Of a DNA stretch of 42,395 bases, positions 15,710 through 24,334 are shown piece by piece (positions within the stretch are counted from its first letter, which is position 1; each line of letters opens with the position of its first letter). Origin of the DNA: a virus. The position numbers and the translations under genes were made by a program. The notes under the pieces were generated by a model. It had not been told where the DNA came from. It did not search any database and saw only the letters and a list, made by a program, of their open reading frames with translations. The stretch spans positions 1-42,395 of IMG/VR virus record IMGVR_UViG_3300005613_000134; one strand, written 5' to 3'.

Positions 15710-15958
15710 TTATTTTACCTCCGCTTGTATCTTCCCATCTATAATATTTCTAGCTATACAAGGCTTATTTTTAGCAGGGTCTGGATCATGATTCATGTCT
15801 ATATACCTTGCTTTATGTTTTGTAATTATATCTTTGTTATCTTTGTAGAACTGTTCAGCTTCTGTTTCATCTGCTACATATTTAATTATGATTTCTTTTG
15901 GTCGCCATATCTCCCAAACATTAACATCTTCTATTATTTCAACATATTTTTCTCCCAT
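15710..15958 (-). CDS. Hypothetical small protein (82 aa)
   Basis: MGEKYVEIIEDVNVWEIW, then a charged helix and an acidic/His/Asn loop (DMNHDPDPAKNKPC). ATG 15958 follows AGGTG by about 6 bases; a GTG at 15967 is part of that Shine-Dalgarno. Between two virion genes, so a tail accessory or chaperone role is possible. No family recognised. Confidence 0.55.
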   Translation of the reverse strand: MGEKYVEIIEDVNVWEIWRPKEIIIKYVADETEAEQFYKDNKDIITKHKARYIDMNHDPDPAKNKPCIARNIIDGKIQAEVK

Positions 15959-15959
15959 C

Positions 15960-16709
15960 TTAAACACCTGTTACATTATCTATATCTGCTACTTCAATAT
16001 TATTAACTTTTGCTGGACTTTCAACACCATTAATTGTGTTTCCCCAGCCACTTGAAAATGGATAAGCTAAGCCATTACCACTATTATATAATGCAGTTAC
16101 TTCTGTTTGAGTAAGAACTTTAGTCCAATAACCTATTTCATCTATTCTACCATCAACCCAGGAACCACTACCTGCTACGTTACCACCCCAATATAGTGTT
16201 CCTGAACCAGCAGGAAAAGCTCTGTTAGCACCTGCAGTTGTAAAATTAATAGTTTGTTCTGTTCCATTCACATATATTTTATAGTTACCTGCTGTACCAT
16301 TACCTGATCCTGCTATAACAATATGATACCAAGTACCAGTAGATAATGAAGTAGTTGTTGATTTAAAAGTATTGTTACTTCCTGATGCTGCTCCAAAAGC
16401 ATACCAAATATATCCTCCTGTCACATATACATATTCATTAACTGTAGTACTACCTTTCCACATTATCATTTCATCAGTAGTTGCATCTAAGTTAATCCAA
16501 AAGGAATAAGATATTCCAGTACTAACGTGTGCTAAAGAACCTATAGTTACATAATCAGAAGAATTATCATAATCATATGCTCCGTTAATCTTACCACTAG
16601 CAGTATAAGTTGCTCCTGTTATAGTTCCATCATTACTACCATGAGCATCTGGAAAAGTGCCATTACTATCAGCTTTCCAGTATGAAACAATGCTGTCTGA
16701 TATTGCCAT
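15960..16709 (-). CDS. LamG/concanavalin A-like lectin domain protein, likely receptor binding (249 aa)
   Basis: The whole protein reads as a laminin-G-like jelly roll: SDSIVSYWKADSNGTFPDAHG, SFWINLDA, a NGTEQTI turn and DGRIDEIGYWTKVLTQTEV followed by ALYNSGNGLAYPF, the hallmark end of LamG_3 domains. Such domains bind glycans on phage tail tips. A 30-residue tail (GVESPAKVNNIEV) extends beyond the domain. Neighbour of the fibre gene, so host glycan recognition is likely. Confidence 0.8.
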   Translation of the reverse strand: MAISDSIVSYWKADSNGTFPDAHGSNDGTITGATYTASGKINGAYDYDNSSDYVTIGSLAHVSTGISYSFWINLDATTDEMIMWKGSTTVNEYVYVTGGYIWYAFGAASGSNNTFKSTTTSLSTGTWYHIVIAGSGNGTAGNYKIYVNGTEQTINFTTAGANRAFPAGSGTLYWGGNVAGSGSWVDGRIDEIGYWTKVLTQTEVTALYNSGNGLAYPFSSGWGNTINGVESPAKVNNIEVADIDNVTGV

Positions 16710-16711
16710 AT

Positions 16712-18118
16712 TTAAGCAACCTCAATATAAGTACCGTCTGGATTAAAATATAGTCTTGTAGTTGATATTGCATAACCTGCTATTCTAACTATATCTCCTG
16801 TACCTGATGGTGCTGTATCTGTTAATGCAGCAGCAGTAGTGCTTAAATAATATTCACTACCTGCTGTTAAACCTGATGTAGTATATGAACCTTTAATTAA
16901 AAAAGTACCTGTAGCATCTGCTGAGATTGTATCTAAACTCATTGCTAACATTCCTTTTGATGTTGCTACAGCATCTGCATCTGTCTTCCAAAACTTACCG
17001 TCTGATTTAAGATAACAAACATTACCTGCTACTACACTTTCACCTGCAGTAAGTTCTTCAGTAAAACCTTTTGAATTAATATCTAAGGCACCACCTAACT
17101 GTGGAGTAGTATCGTCTACTACATCTCCTAAAGCTCCTATATCACCCAATACTTCTGATGTTGATCTACTTTCAAGCCCACTGGATGTAAACCTTGCATA
17201 CTCATTATCAGCTACAGACCCTGAATTGATTGCTACAATATTAGTATCTGCTATACCTGTAGTTATACCATGTGTATGGGATGTTGCAGTTACTGCATTA
17301 CTAGATGCACTTGTTAATGTACCTGGAGTACCCATAGTAACTGAACCACTACCTGTAATAGTAGTAAAGTCTAAACCATTTCCTGCAGCTACAGAAGTTA
17401 CTGTACCACTACCAGCTACTGCAGCCCATTTCATACCACCTGATTTAGAATCATCAGCAGTAAGAACATAGTCATTAGTAGGTCCTACTTCTACTTTAAA
17501 GTTATCTACATCTACCACACTATCAGCTAGTAGTAAAGATGTTGAACCAGTTACTTCTCCTGTATGTGTAGCATTAGTTACTTTAGAATTATTAGTTGCT
17601 ATATTAGATTCCATAGTATCTAAATTAACTGCTTGTGTTACAGTAATATGTCCAACTTTAGTAGAGGATGTACTATCAAAAGTAACTTTAGATGTGTTAG
17701 CTGCTACTGCTGAATTATTTGCTACCTCTGTATCAAAATCACTTACATCAGAAGCTGTTAATGTAGCCCAGGCTGTATCTGTACCATCACTTTGTATTAC
17801 TTGTCCACTAGTACCTGTTGCTAATCTAGCTGTAGTATTTCCTGAATTTCTAAATATAATGTCTCCTCTTGTAGTCATTGGATCACTAAAACCACTAGCA
17901 GCATCTTCCCAACTGACATCTGTTCCATCACTAGTTAATACTTGTCCATTAGTACCTACAGGTAGTCTAGTTGTTATTGAAGAATTCCTATATAATATAT
18001 CTCCTCTAGTTGTTAGAGGGTCTGGTAAGGCTGCATCTATTACAGTACTCATTGCGTTCCACTCAGTACCATTCATGGACCATCCTACTTGTGTTGCATC
18101 ATCGTTATAATCTGACAT
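16712..18118 (-). CDS. Tail fibre protein with TTRGD repeats (468 aa)
   Basis: Two close copies of a roughly 45-residue unit lie near residues 33-75 and 79-120, each with DPLTTRGDILYRN or DPMTTRGDIIFRN followed by GTNGQVLTSDGTDVSW or GTSGQVIQSDGTDTAW. The repeat type is frequent in phage tail fibres. The rest is Ser/Thr/Asn-rich fibre sequence (KVTNATHTGEVTGS), ending in a beta-rich tip (YYLSTTAAAL). A good GAGGAGAT Shine-Dalgarno precedes the ATG. Probably the main distal fibre. Confidence 0.8.
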   Translation of the reverse strand: MSDYNDDATQVGWSMNGTEWNAMSTVIDAALPDPLTTRGDILYRNSSITTRLPVGTNGQVLTSDGTDVSWEDAASGFSDPMTTRGDIIFRNSGNTTARLATGTSGQVIQSDGTDTAWATLTASDVSDFDTEVANNSAVAANTSKVTFDSTSSTKVGHITVTQAVNLDTMESNIATNNSKVTNATHTGEVTGSTSLLLADSVVDVDNFKVEVGPTNDYVLTADDSKSGGMKWAAVAGSGTVTSVAAGNGLDFTTITGSGSVTMGTPGTLTSASSNAVTATSHTHGITTGIADTNIVAINSGSVADNEYARFTSSGLESRSTSEVLGDIGALGDVVDDTTPQLGGALDINSKGFTEELTAGESVVAGNVCYLKSDGKFWKTDADAVATSKGMLAMSLDTISADATGTFLIKGSYTTSGLTAGSEYYLSTTAAALTDTAPSGTGDIVRIAGYAISTTRLYFNPDGTYIEVA

Positions 18119-18137
18119 TGTTTATCTCCTCTTTAAT

Positions 18138-18470
18138 TTAAAATGATTGTGTATCTATTACTATGTCTCCACCTGTAAATTCAATTGGTATAGTAATCGG
18201 TATTGTTAATTCTCCACTTGAATAGCCACCATTTAGTTTTAATACTGCACTATCTAATTCTCCATATACAGGATGATCTAATATAAAACTATCAGTAGGG
18301 TACGTCTTTTTAGTAGCAGTTACGGCTCCTGAAAAGGAAAAAGTCAAACGTATAAAATATTGATCTAATGCTTCCACTACATCAGGACTCATGTTTTGTC
18401 GTACTATATCCTGGTCTTTATTTAAAGTACCAAGAATTTCTCCTAATTGACTTGCTGCATCTAATGGCAT
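18138..18470 (-). CDS. Tail-associated protein, unknown (110 aa)
   Basis: Helical N-terminus (PLDAASQLGEILGTL) and beta-rich C-terminus (GELTIPITIPIEFTGG). Lies between the fibre gene and another small structural gene in the tail-tip module, so a baseplate accessory role is inferred. No family recognised. Confidence 0.55.
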   Translation of the reverse strand: MPLDAASQLGEILGTLNKDQDIVRQNMSPDVVEALDQYFIRLTFSFSGAVTATKKTYPTDSFILDHPVYGELDSAVLKLNGGYSSGELTIPITIPIEFTGGDIVIDTQSF

Positions 18471-18475
18471 TATTC

Positions 18476-18853
18476 TTACCTTATTGGTTGGAGTTCATAA
18501 ATAAATTCTATATCAAAGTTTGTAGTTTGTAATATTCCTGCGTGTGATACACCACATAATAATGGATCAGATGCATTTGGTATTCCGTCTGCTTGTAGTC
18601 CACTACTTTCAATAGGTATTCCTGTAGGAGAGAGTATTACTGCTCCTGAACGAATAGATGAAAAACTTAATATAGTACTACTTCTATTTCCAATAAGTGC
18701 TGTTCTAGATAATAATTCTCCAGAGAGTATTGTGTCCGAAGTCTCAACGGATGTAATATCTGTAGTGCCTATACTTAAATACCCTGGTATATTGAAAGTT
18801 TCTCCATTAAGTCCTTTTGAAACTTCAAGTAAAAATGAGTCAGTAATTGTCAT
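18476..18853 (-). CDS. Tail-associated protein, unknown (125 aa)
   Basis: Begins MTITDSFLLEVSKGLNGE and is rich in beta-like and Ser/Ile stretches (STILSFSSIRSGAVILS). The length and place immediately downstream of the hub gene fit a baseplate component. It ends one gene before the fibre. No family recognised. Confidence 0.55.
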   Translation of the reverse strand: MTITDSFLLEVSKGLNGETFNIPGYLSIGTTDITSVETSDTILSGELLSRTALIGNRSSTILSFSSIRSGAVILSPTGIPIESSGLQADGIPNASDPLLCGVSHAGILQTTNFDIEFIYELQPIR

Positions 18854-18855
18854 GT

Positions 18856-20151
18856 TTATTCACTCCCTATATCTTCTTCTAAACTAAATGTATCAACATC
18901 AGTTGCATATTGTATATTTGCTACCCTTAGTTTTTTTATTGTATCACTACTGTTTGGTATATTACACTCAATGAGTTCTCCCAGTTTCCAGTTTGTTACA
19001 CCTGCAGCAAACCCTATATCTATTTTAAGCTTTCCTGCGTCTCTAGATTCTGCAAACTTTTGTCCTAAATCATATAGTCGTTTTGTTACCTCAGTACGAA
19101 TAAGTTCTGTGTATGCTTTCTTATTTTGAGATTCTGATCCTTTATTTATGCTCACTGGGTTGCCTTTTGTTACATTAATACTATAATTAGTTGTGGTATA
19201 ATTATAATTTGATTTCCACTTAGTTGTATAAGCATCTAGAGTAATATTAGGATAAGATATGGTAGTTTGTTCTGGACCATAATCTCTAGTTATATCTTGA
19301 TTAACTAATTCTTTTGCTCCATTAATATCTGAAACTAAAAAGTAATATTTAATACCATGCTTTTGAACACTTGTCCAAGAGATATATCTTGTTTGTATTT
19401 GTTTATTAGCAGGATCTAATCCTCCCTTTAAAATTATAAAGTTTTTAACCTGAGAGATATCTCTACTATCAACATAAGTTTTGAAATTACTTGTGTTATA
19501 ATTAAAAGAGTGCTGTTTAGTTAATAACTCTGGTCTCCATATTAGTCTATTTTGATGATCGATATACCAAAAGTAATTTCCATCATTTGTTCTACTATCT
19601 ACACTATATTTTTCTATTAAATCTTTTACGGTCTTATTAAACCATCTTTCTGATACAGTTGGAAATGAATCTCCATTCTGTTTTAGTAGAGGATTATCTG
19701 GATGCCATACTACTTGGAAGTTTGTGTTCTTTTCTCCTGCATTACTTAATGCTAGTTTTATTGCTTCTGGTATGGTCAAACCATCTACATCTGCAAAAGC
19801 TATTGCAGAAGTGACTGCTTCACTATAATTAAATCCTTTTAAATGAACATTATTTTTTTGATATGTAATGCTGTTAGGTAAATCCTTAGTTGTACCTATC
19901 ATTAATAAATTATTTGTAGTAACTAATGCTGTATTGGATGATCTATATATTGATATTTTATCACCAATATTAAAATAGTTGTCATAGTAATTGTGTATAT
20001 TAGTTATTTTAAAATCAAATGAATCTTTTGTTGTACCTAGACCAATATCTAAAATTATATCACGAGGTGTAGGTAATACTTCTGTTGAATCATTATCCCA
20101 AGCACCATTAACAAAGGGTGTCCTTTCAATCTTCCAAGTCACATAGCTCAT
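18856..20151 (-). CDS. Baseplate hub / tail-tip protein (gp27-like) candidate (431 aa)
   Basis: Follows the tape measure and one small gene, the usual position of the hub that closes the tail tube. Sequence features agree: beta barrel-like start (DIILDIGLGTTKDSFDFKI), a FNIGDKISIYR strand, a KGFNYSEAVTSAI region and a middle domain with WRPELLTKQHS typical of phage late control D/hub proteins. No peptidase or lysozyme domain is fused. Start overlaps the previous gene's stop by 4 bases (ATGA). Confidence 0.65.
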   Translation of the reverse strand: MSYVTWKIERTPFVNGAWDNDSTEVLPTPRDIILDIGLGTTKDSFDFKITNIHNYYDNYFNIGDKISIYRSSNTALVTTNNLLMIGTTKDLPNSITYQKNNVHLKGFNYSEAVTSAIAFADVDGLTIPEAIKLALSNAGEKNTNFQVVWHPDNPLLKQNGDSFPTVSERWFNKTVKDLIEKYSVDSRTNDGNYFWYIDHQNRLIWRPELLTKQHSFNYNTSNFKTYVDSRDISQVKNFIILKGGLDPANKQIQTRYISWTSVQKHGIKYYFLVSDINGAKELVNQDITRDYGPEQTTISYPNITLDAYTTKWKSNYNYTTTNYSINVTKGNPVSINKGSESQNKKAYTELIRTEVTKRLYDLGQKFAESRDAGKLKIDIGFAAGVTNWKLGELIECNIPNSSDTIKKLRVANIQYATDVDTFSLEEDIGSE

Positions 20152-20579
20152 TTTGTTTCCACAAAAGTTAAATTAAGTATTGGTAATTTTCCATCCTTAC
20201 TGTCTATTGCACTAATAGGTAATGAGAAAGTGTCTAAGATAACTTTTATACCTGTAGTTTCTTGTGATAAGTTTGGTAAAACTAATCCATTACCATATGT
20301 AATTGTTAATAGATTATAATTACTTCCTGAATATTTCTCTTTATACATAGTAAGTACATCATTATAGGTTAATGTATTTAGTGCATTAGTTAGGTGTACT
20401 CCAGAGATATTATATTTTAAATTTTCAAATGTATTAGTTTGTACTTCTGATAAGTCTAATCCAAGAGCATCAGGTGTATAAACATTATTACATTTACCTT
20501 GAACCATTACTTGTCCACTTAAAATTTTAACAGGTGTTCCTTCATTTATACTTGTACTCTGTAAATATAAGCTTGTCAT
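20148..20579 (-). CDS. Tail protein between tape measure and hub (143 aa)
   Basis: MTSLYLQSTSINEGTPVKIL and an all-beta body (LLTITYGNGLVLPNL, LPILNLTFVETK). It sits between the tape measure and hub, where siphoviruses encode the distal tail protein, so it may be a short Dit-like adaptor. No signature confirms this. Joined to both neighbours by short overlaps. Confidence 0.55.
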   Translation of the reverse strand: MTSLYLQSTSINEGTPVKILSGQVMVQGKCNNVYTPDALGLDLSEVQTNTFENLKYNISGVHLTNALNTLTYNDVLTMYKEKYSGSNYNLLTITYGNGLVLPNLSQETTGIKVILDTFSLPISAIDSKDGKLPILNLTFVETK

Positions 20580-21949
20580 TAGTTATTCCCCACATATGAT
20601 TGAATTATAGGACTATACATATTATCTGTATTTTGTTGATAAGGGTCTGCAGCAGTATAATAATTATCTCCATAGTTATTATATGTTGTTGCTGTGGTAG
20701 ATGTTGCTGTAGGTTTTCCTAAATTATTAGCAGTATCAATAATATTAGATAATGCTAAATCAAATTCTTTTCCTTTTTGTATAGATGCTGCTAGTCCTTG
20801 AGTAAAATCGTCTATAAACATTTTAGCATAGTTATTTTGGTCAAAAGTTAATCCTCTTGCATATTCATCTACTCTTTTATGCATTCCAGATGTATCAATT
20901 TTCATTAGCTCCATTAAAGGTTTAAATCCAGGAAGATGTCCTAAAGCCCAGATAATACCATCAACAATACCAGATACAACAGCTATCTTTAATGCATACT
21001 GTATAGTATCTCCAATAATTTTAGCTGTAGTTCGAAAAATAGCTGCAATGAATGCACCCACTATTCCAAATACTGTAAAAATTGATGTAAAAAATACTCC
21101 TTGGTCTATTAATTCTAATGCTACACCAATTGCTATTAATGCTCCACCACCTTTAGCTCCTTTTAGAACTTTAATTCCACCAATTAGTAATGCAGCCGAA
21201 GATAATGCGTTTATCATTCCTGAAAATACTTTACCTTCTTTAAAATCTTTAAAAGCATCCACTGCTTGAACTAATCCATAGCCTATTGAAATAAAACCTA
21301 TTCCTTTTTTGATTACTTCTCCTGTTCTAGCCCAATTCATGCCCTCAATTTTTCCTTGTTCCCCAAGAGCTACTATTCCTAATTTACCAAATAGATCAAT
21401 AAAACCATTAACTGCTAAGGCTGCTGCACCACCTATAGCAAAAACAGTACCTATTACTGTTCCTACAGCAACTATTCCAGCAAATAATTTTTCATTCCTC
21501 ATTATCCAATCTGTAATCATATCTATAATTGGGATAATATAAAATAATAAAGGTTCTAAGGCTGCTCCTGCAACAAACTGTAAATACTTTATACTGCCAC
21601 CTAGCATATCAAACTGAGTAACGGTACCTTCTACTGAATGCATAACATCATTAAATGTCTTTTGTGAATTTCTCCAAATACTAGAAAAAGCTCTTTGTAA
21701 TGCCATACCAAAGAACATTATTGACATAGCCCATCCTTGAAACGCCCTAGTACCTTGTTTCATTGACATACCCATTGTATTAACAGACTCTCCAGTTTTC
21801 TTTATAGAAGAATTTATTAACATATTAGCCTTGCCTACTGTAGTACTTGCCGATTTCATAACTGCATTAATTCTAGCTTTGGTTTTCTTCATATCAGCCA
21901 TGAATGTACCATTTACTAACTCCATATCAATTAGAATATCTGCTGTCAT
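20579..21949 (-). CDS. Tail tape measure protein (456 aa)
   Basis: Helical N-terminal third with many Lys/Met/Ser (KKTKARINAVMKSAS), several long hydrophobic segments (about residues 70-90, 130-180, 250-300) rich in Gly/Ala/Ile, and a low-complexity Thr/Tyr/Asn C-terminus (TATSTTATTYNNYG), as expected for a tape measure. From the usual 1.5 angstrom per residue the tail would be about 65-70 nm. It directly follows the two chaperone-like genes. No muramidase or peptidase domain is visible. Confidence 0.85.
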   Translation of the reverse strand: MTADILIDMELVNGTFMADMKKTKARINAVMKSASTTVGKANMLINSSIKKTGESVNTMGMSMKQGTRAFQGWAMSIMFFGMALQRAFSSIWRNSQKTFNDVMHSVEGTVTQFDMLGGSIKYLQFVAGAALEPLLFYIIPIIDMITDWIMRNEKLFAGIVAVGTVIGTVFAIGGAAALAVNGFIDLFGKLGIVALGEQGKIEGMNWARTGEVIKKGIGFISIGYGLVQAVDAFKDFKEGKVFSGMINALSSAALLIGGIKVLKGAKGGGALIAIGVALELIDQGVFFTSIFTVFGIVGAFIAAIFRTTAKIIGDTIQYALKIAVVSGIVDGIIWALGHLPGFKPLMELMKIDTSGMHKRVDEYARGLTFDQNNYAKMFIDDFTQGLAASIQKGKEFDLALSNIIDTANNLGKPTATSTTATTYNNYGDNYYTAADPYQQNTDNMYSPIIQSYVGNN

Positions 21950-22155
21950 TATCGTCTCCTCGCATTCTTTTTAATTTCGGCTTCTTCTTTTTCTCTAACA
22001 TAGTTGAATGTTTTTAAAATAGACATAATATAAGGTATTGGTAATTTATTAAATTCTTCTAAAGTTACACCTTTTTCCCAAAAGACATAATATACTATCT
22101 CTATATGAGAAGGTATATTTGACTTATCAACTAAACAGTCTAAGTCTAGCTTCAT
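21949..22155 (-). CDS. Second tail assembly chaperone-like ORF (68 aa)
   Basis: A short helical protein between the first chaperone-like gene and the tape measure, the classical place of the GT-type partner. Begins at an ATGA overlap with the upstream gene and shares one base with the tape measure start. The frame differs from the upstream gene; I see no slippery heptamer at the junction, so coupled re-initiation is more likely than a programmed shift. Confidence 0.65.
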   Translation of the reverse strand: MKLDLDCLVDKSNIPSHIEIVYYVFWEKGVTLEEFNKLPIPYIMSILKTFNYVREKEEAEIKKNARRR

Positions 22156-22490
22156 TTCTTAGTTATCACGTCTGTTTGCATATTTACTTGCATTAAAGGT
22201 TCAAAGAGTTGTAATAGGTTTTGTGATACAAACTCTTCAAGTTTTTCTACATTTTCGTTAGGATAACTTTTTTTAAATGTCTCTAATAACAATTCATGTA
22301 ATTTTGTTATTGAGTCTTCGTCTAGTAGTTTAAATGCTGCTGAACTAGTCTTATCTTTTTCATCCATATTTTCAAATTTGTTTATAATTGCATATAATTT
22401 AGGTAAGAATCTACCACTTAGTGGTCTAAGTTTATATGTTAATTCTCCTACTTTTACTTCTTTTGTATATATTTCGAACATCTCGGACAT
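22152..22490 (-). CDS. Tail assembly chaperone-like protein (112 aa)
   Basis: Pattern EVKVGELTYKLRPLSGRF, then a helical body (FKLLDEDSITKLHELLLETF), resembles the first tail assembly chaperone of siphoviruses, which binds the tape measure during tail building. Location one gene before the tape measure supports this. No membrane or catalytic features. Confidence 0.65.
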   Translation of the reverse strand: MSEMFEIYTKEVKVGELTYKLRPLSGRFLPKLYAIINKFENMDEKDKTSSAAFKLLDEDSITKLHELLLETFKKSYPNENVEKLEEFVSQNLLQLFEPLMQVNMQTDVITKK

Positions 22491-22492
22491 GT

Positions 22493-22951
22493 CTATTCAC
22501 CTTCTTTTATTTTTATCAATTCATCCAACTTAAGTATGTTTTTATGTGCTAATCTGTGACAATTAGGGCATAAACAAATTAAGTTATCTTCTTTGTTCTG
22601 TCCCCCTATTCCAAGAGGGATAATATGGTGAAGATCTACTGTAGATTGATTCCAACCACAAACTTCACAATATTTAATTTCTCTTTTATACTGATTTAAT
22701 TTAGCATGAAAACCTTTTCTCAAATTAGGTTTAATTTTTTGTAGTATATTTCCTTTTCTTGTTTTTAGACCTAAAGTAGCTATTCTCTTATTCACGTAGG
22801 AATGACTTAAACCAGTCAGTTCAGCTATTTTCTTCTGAGTGTATACTTTCCTAGTATAATAATGTATAATTAAATCATCTGTTAATACTTCTTTACATCT
22901 TTTAGCTTTGTCTGCATTAGACTTAAGTAGATTCTTAGTACCTTGATTAAT
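22493..22951 (-). CDS. HTH-HNH homing endonuclease with apparent AUU start (152 aa)
   Basis: The C-terminal HNH fold is clear: CEVCGW, VDLHHIIPLGIGGQNKEDN, CPNCHRLAH (two CxxC plus the catalytic His). Upstream in the same frame are 52 residues that read as a DNA-binding helix-turn-helix (YTQKKIAELTGLSHSYVNKR). A standard start exists only at GTG 22795, which would cut off that domain. An AUU codon at 22951 lies 7 bases after GGGGTG and would give a complete protein. Alternatively the preceding gene shifts +1 at its stop (GTG TTT TGA). It appears to be an inserted homing nuclease in the tail operon. Confidence 0.75.
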   Translation of the reverse strand: MNQGTKNLLKSNADKAKRCKEVLTDDLIIHYYTRKVYTQKKIAELTGLSHSYVNKRIATLGLKTRKGNILQKIKPNLRKGFHAKLNQYKREIKYCEVCGWNQSTVDLHHIIPLGIGGQNKEDNLICLCPNCHRLAHKNILKLDELIKIKEGE

Positions 22952-22952
22952 T

Positions 22953-23270
22953 TCAAAACACCCCTTCGTCTTCTTCTTTATTTTCTTTCTTTACTGGTTC
23001 TTTTAGTTTTTCTTCTAAGCTTAGGACTCTATCTTCTAGAGTTTTCATATGTTCCCAAACAGCTTCAAACTTAGCATCACCGTCTGCTATTTCTAATAAT
23101 CTTTTAAGTCCTAGAGTATAATTATCATCACTCTCAAACTTACAGAACTCTTTAAATGCTTTATGTACTATTTCATTTTCTTTAGTATCAGTAGCTTTTA
23201 TACTAAATCGTATAAATCCTGATGCTAAGTCTTTCAATCCTTTATGTACGTCTGTACCCACTTCTGTCAT
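22953..23270 (-). CDS. Hypothetical protein in the tail module (105 aa)
   Basis: Helical body containing KEFCKFESDDNYTLGLKRLL and a C-terminal coiled coil (LEDRVLSLEEKLKEP) with a charged tail. It sits after the major tail protein, where other siphoviruses encode chaperones. Of two in-frame ATGs (23276, 23270) the second is 7 bases from AGGTGA and preferred. Its stop context GGGGTG TTT TGA resembles a +1 frameshift site leading into the HTH-HNH frame. Confidence 0.65.
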   Translation of the reverse strand: MTEVGTDVHKGLKDLASGFIRFSIKATDTKENEIVHKAFKEFCKFESDDNYTLGLKRLLEIADGDAKFEAVWEHMKTLEDRVLSLEEKLKEPVKKENKEEDEGVF

Positions 23271-23283
23271 GTTCATTTCACCT

Positions 23284-23319
23284 GTTTATAATAAATAAAA
23301 AATAAAAGGGTATTAACCC
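23284..23319 (-). terminator. T-rich terminator after the major tail protein gene
   Basis: On the minus strand a small GGGT/ACCC stem (23308-23319) is followed by a run of T with few interruptions for about 20 bases. It lies in the 45-base gap after the major tail protein gene. A partial terminator would lower expression of downstream tail genes relative to the abundant tube protein. Confidence 0.6.
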
Positions 23320-23321
23320 AA

Positions 23322-23867
23322 TTAATTGTTGTCTAGTTCTGTCCAGTCTGGCATACTAGCTAATGCTGTTCCCAAAGTCATAAAGTTAGAAACACCTGAA
23401 CTATTAGTTGGAGAGAATTTTAGTGTCATGTTAGCTGTCTGATTATCATCAGCATTATGTTCTAAGTCTAATACTGTTACATTACAATTATTAAATCCCC
23501 ATGATTTATTACCTGCTACAGCATCTACTGCTGAAATAAATACTGCTTTATCAGTTTTTTGTGTTGATGTTGCAGAAGCCATTGTGTATACTCCTGTAGC
23601 TACATCACTTGAATAAGCCATTGCTGACCACCTGTCTGCTGATTCTAATGATGGTACTATTTCAAACTCTACTTCTACTTGACTGATAGGTTTTTCTTTA
23701 TCAACGAATCCACCAAATACTGGGTCTGATTCTACATCTTCGTCTCCACCTGATTTACTATAAGATTTAATCTCACCAGTAATCAAGTCTGAACTTGCTA
23801 GTGATGAAGCATTTGTATCTGCATCTGCTATATATATTGAAACCTTTTTTCTACTTATTGCTGTCAT
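23322..23867 (-). CDS. Major tail (tube) protein (181 aa)
   Basis: MTAISRKKVSIYIADAD, then GEIKSYSKSGGDEDVES, a VEVEFEIVP strand, and NVTVLDLEHNADDNQTANM followed by LKFSP match the layout of siphovirus tube proteins (beta sandwich with a long loop and helix). Located between the neck genes and the chaperones, with its own downstream terminator, as is common for the most abundant tail subunit. Confidence 0.75.
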   Translation of the reverse strand: MTAISRKKVSIYIADADTNASSLASSDLITGEIKSYSKSGGDEDVESDPVFGGFVDKEKPISQVEVEFEIVPSLESADRWSAMAYSSDVATGVYTMASATSTQKTDKAVFISAVDAVAGNKSWGFNNCNVTVLDLEHNADDNQTANMTLKFSPTNSSGVSNFMTLGTALASMPDWTELDNN

Positions 23868-23869
23868 TT

Positions 23870-24334
23870 TTACCTCAAATTGATATTTTTAAATGTGCCT
23901 TGTGCAACTCCTTTCTTTATACTGTTCAAATAAACTTTGGTAGTTCTCATAAACCTTGGGTCACCAGTTCGTATATGTTTTGTTCCTGCCTTTCCAAATG
24001 GATTATCACTTTGAAATATTCCATTAGTTTCTGCCATCCATTTTACTAAATTAAATTGACTTCCATACTTTCCTGGTCCAAGGATTCTATGCGTTCCACC
24101 TTTAGTAGGATTTTGTGCTTGAATTTGATACCTGATTCCTTGATTAGTTCTTAGTTTTTGTAATCTTATTAATGATGCTGTTCTTCCTGAATCTTTAGGT
24201 GCTAACTGTCTTGCTTTATTTTTTCCTAGTTTTCCTAATTCATGTAATGCTTTATCTGAACCTTTAGCAATTAATCTTTTTACTCGTGCTAAGTGTCTTT
24301 TCATACCACTTGTATCTACTGTTACATATGCCAT
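23870..24334 (-). CDS. HK97 gp10-like tail completion/neck protein (154 aa)
   Basis: Basic helical N-terminus (SGMKRHLARVKRLIAKG) followed by KNKARQLAPKDSGRTASL, the signature stretch of the HK97 gp10-like family. Sits between terminator-like and tube genes, as in many siphoviruses. Start overlaps the upstream stop by one base. Strongly basic throughout. Confidence 0.75.
   Translation of the reverse strand: MAYVTVDTSGMKRHLARVKRLIAKGSDKALHELGKLGKNKARQLAPKDSGRTASLIRLQKLRTNQGIRYQIQAQNPTKGGTHRILGPGKYGSQFNLVKWMAETNGIFQSDNPFGKAGTKHIRTGDPRFMRTTKVYLNSIKKGVAQGTFKNINLR

Noticed and set aside
17694-18110. 138-codon plus-strand ORF within the fibre gene region
   Set aside because: Antisense to the tail fibre repeats, with Ala/Val/Ser-rich shadow composition.
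22140-22160. Programmed frameshift between the two tail chaperone-like ORFs
   Set aside because: The overlap is a simple ATGA and no slippery heptamer is seen, so coupled re-initiation explains it.
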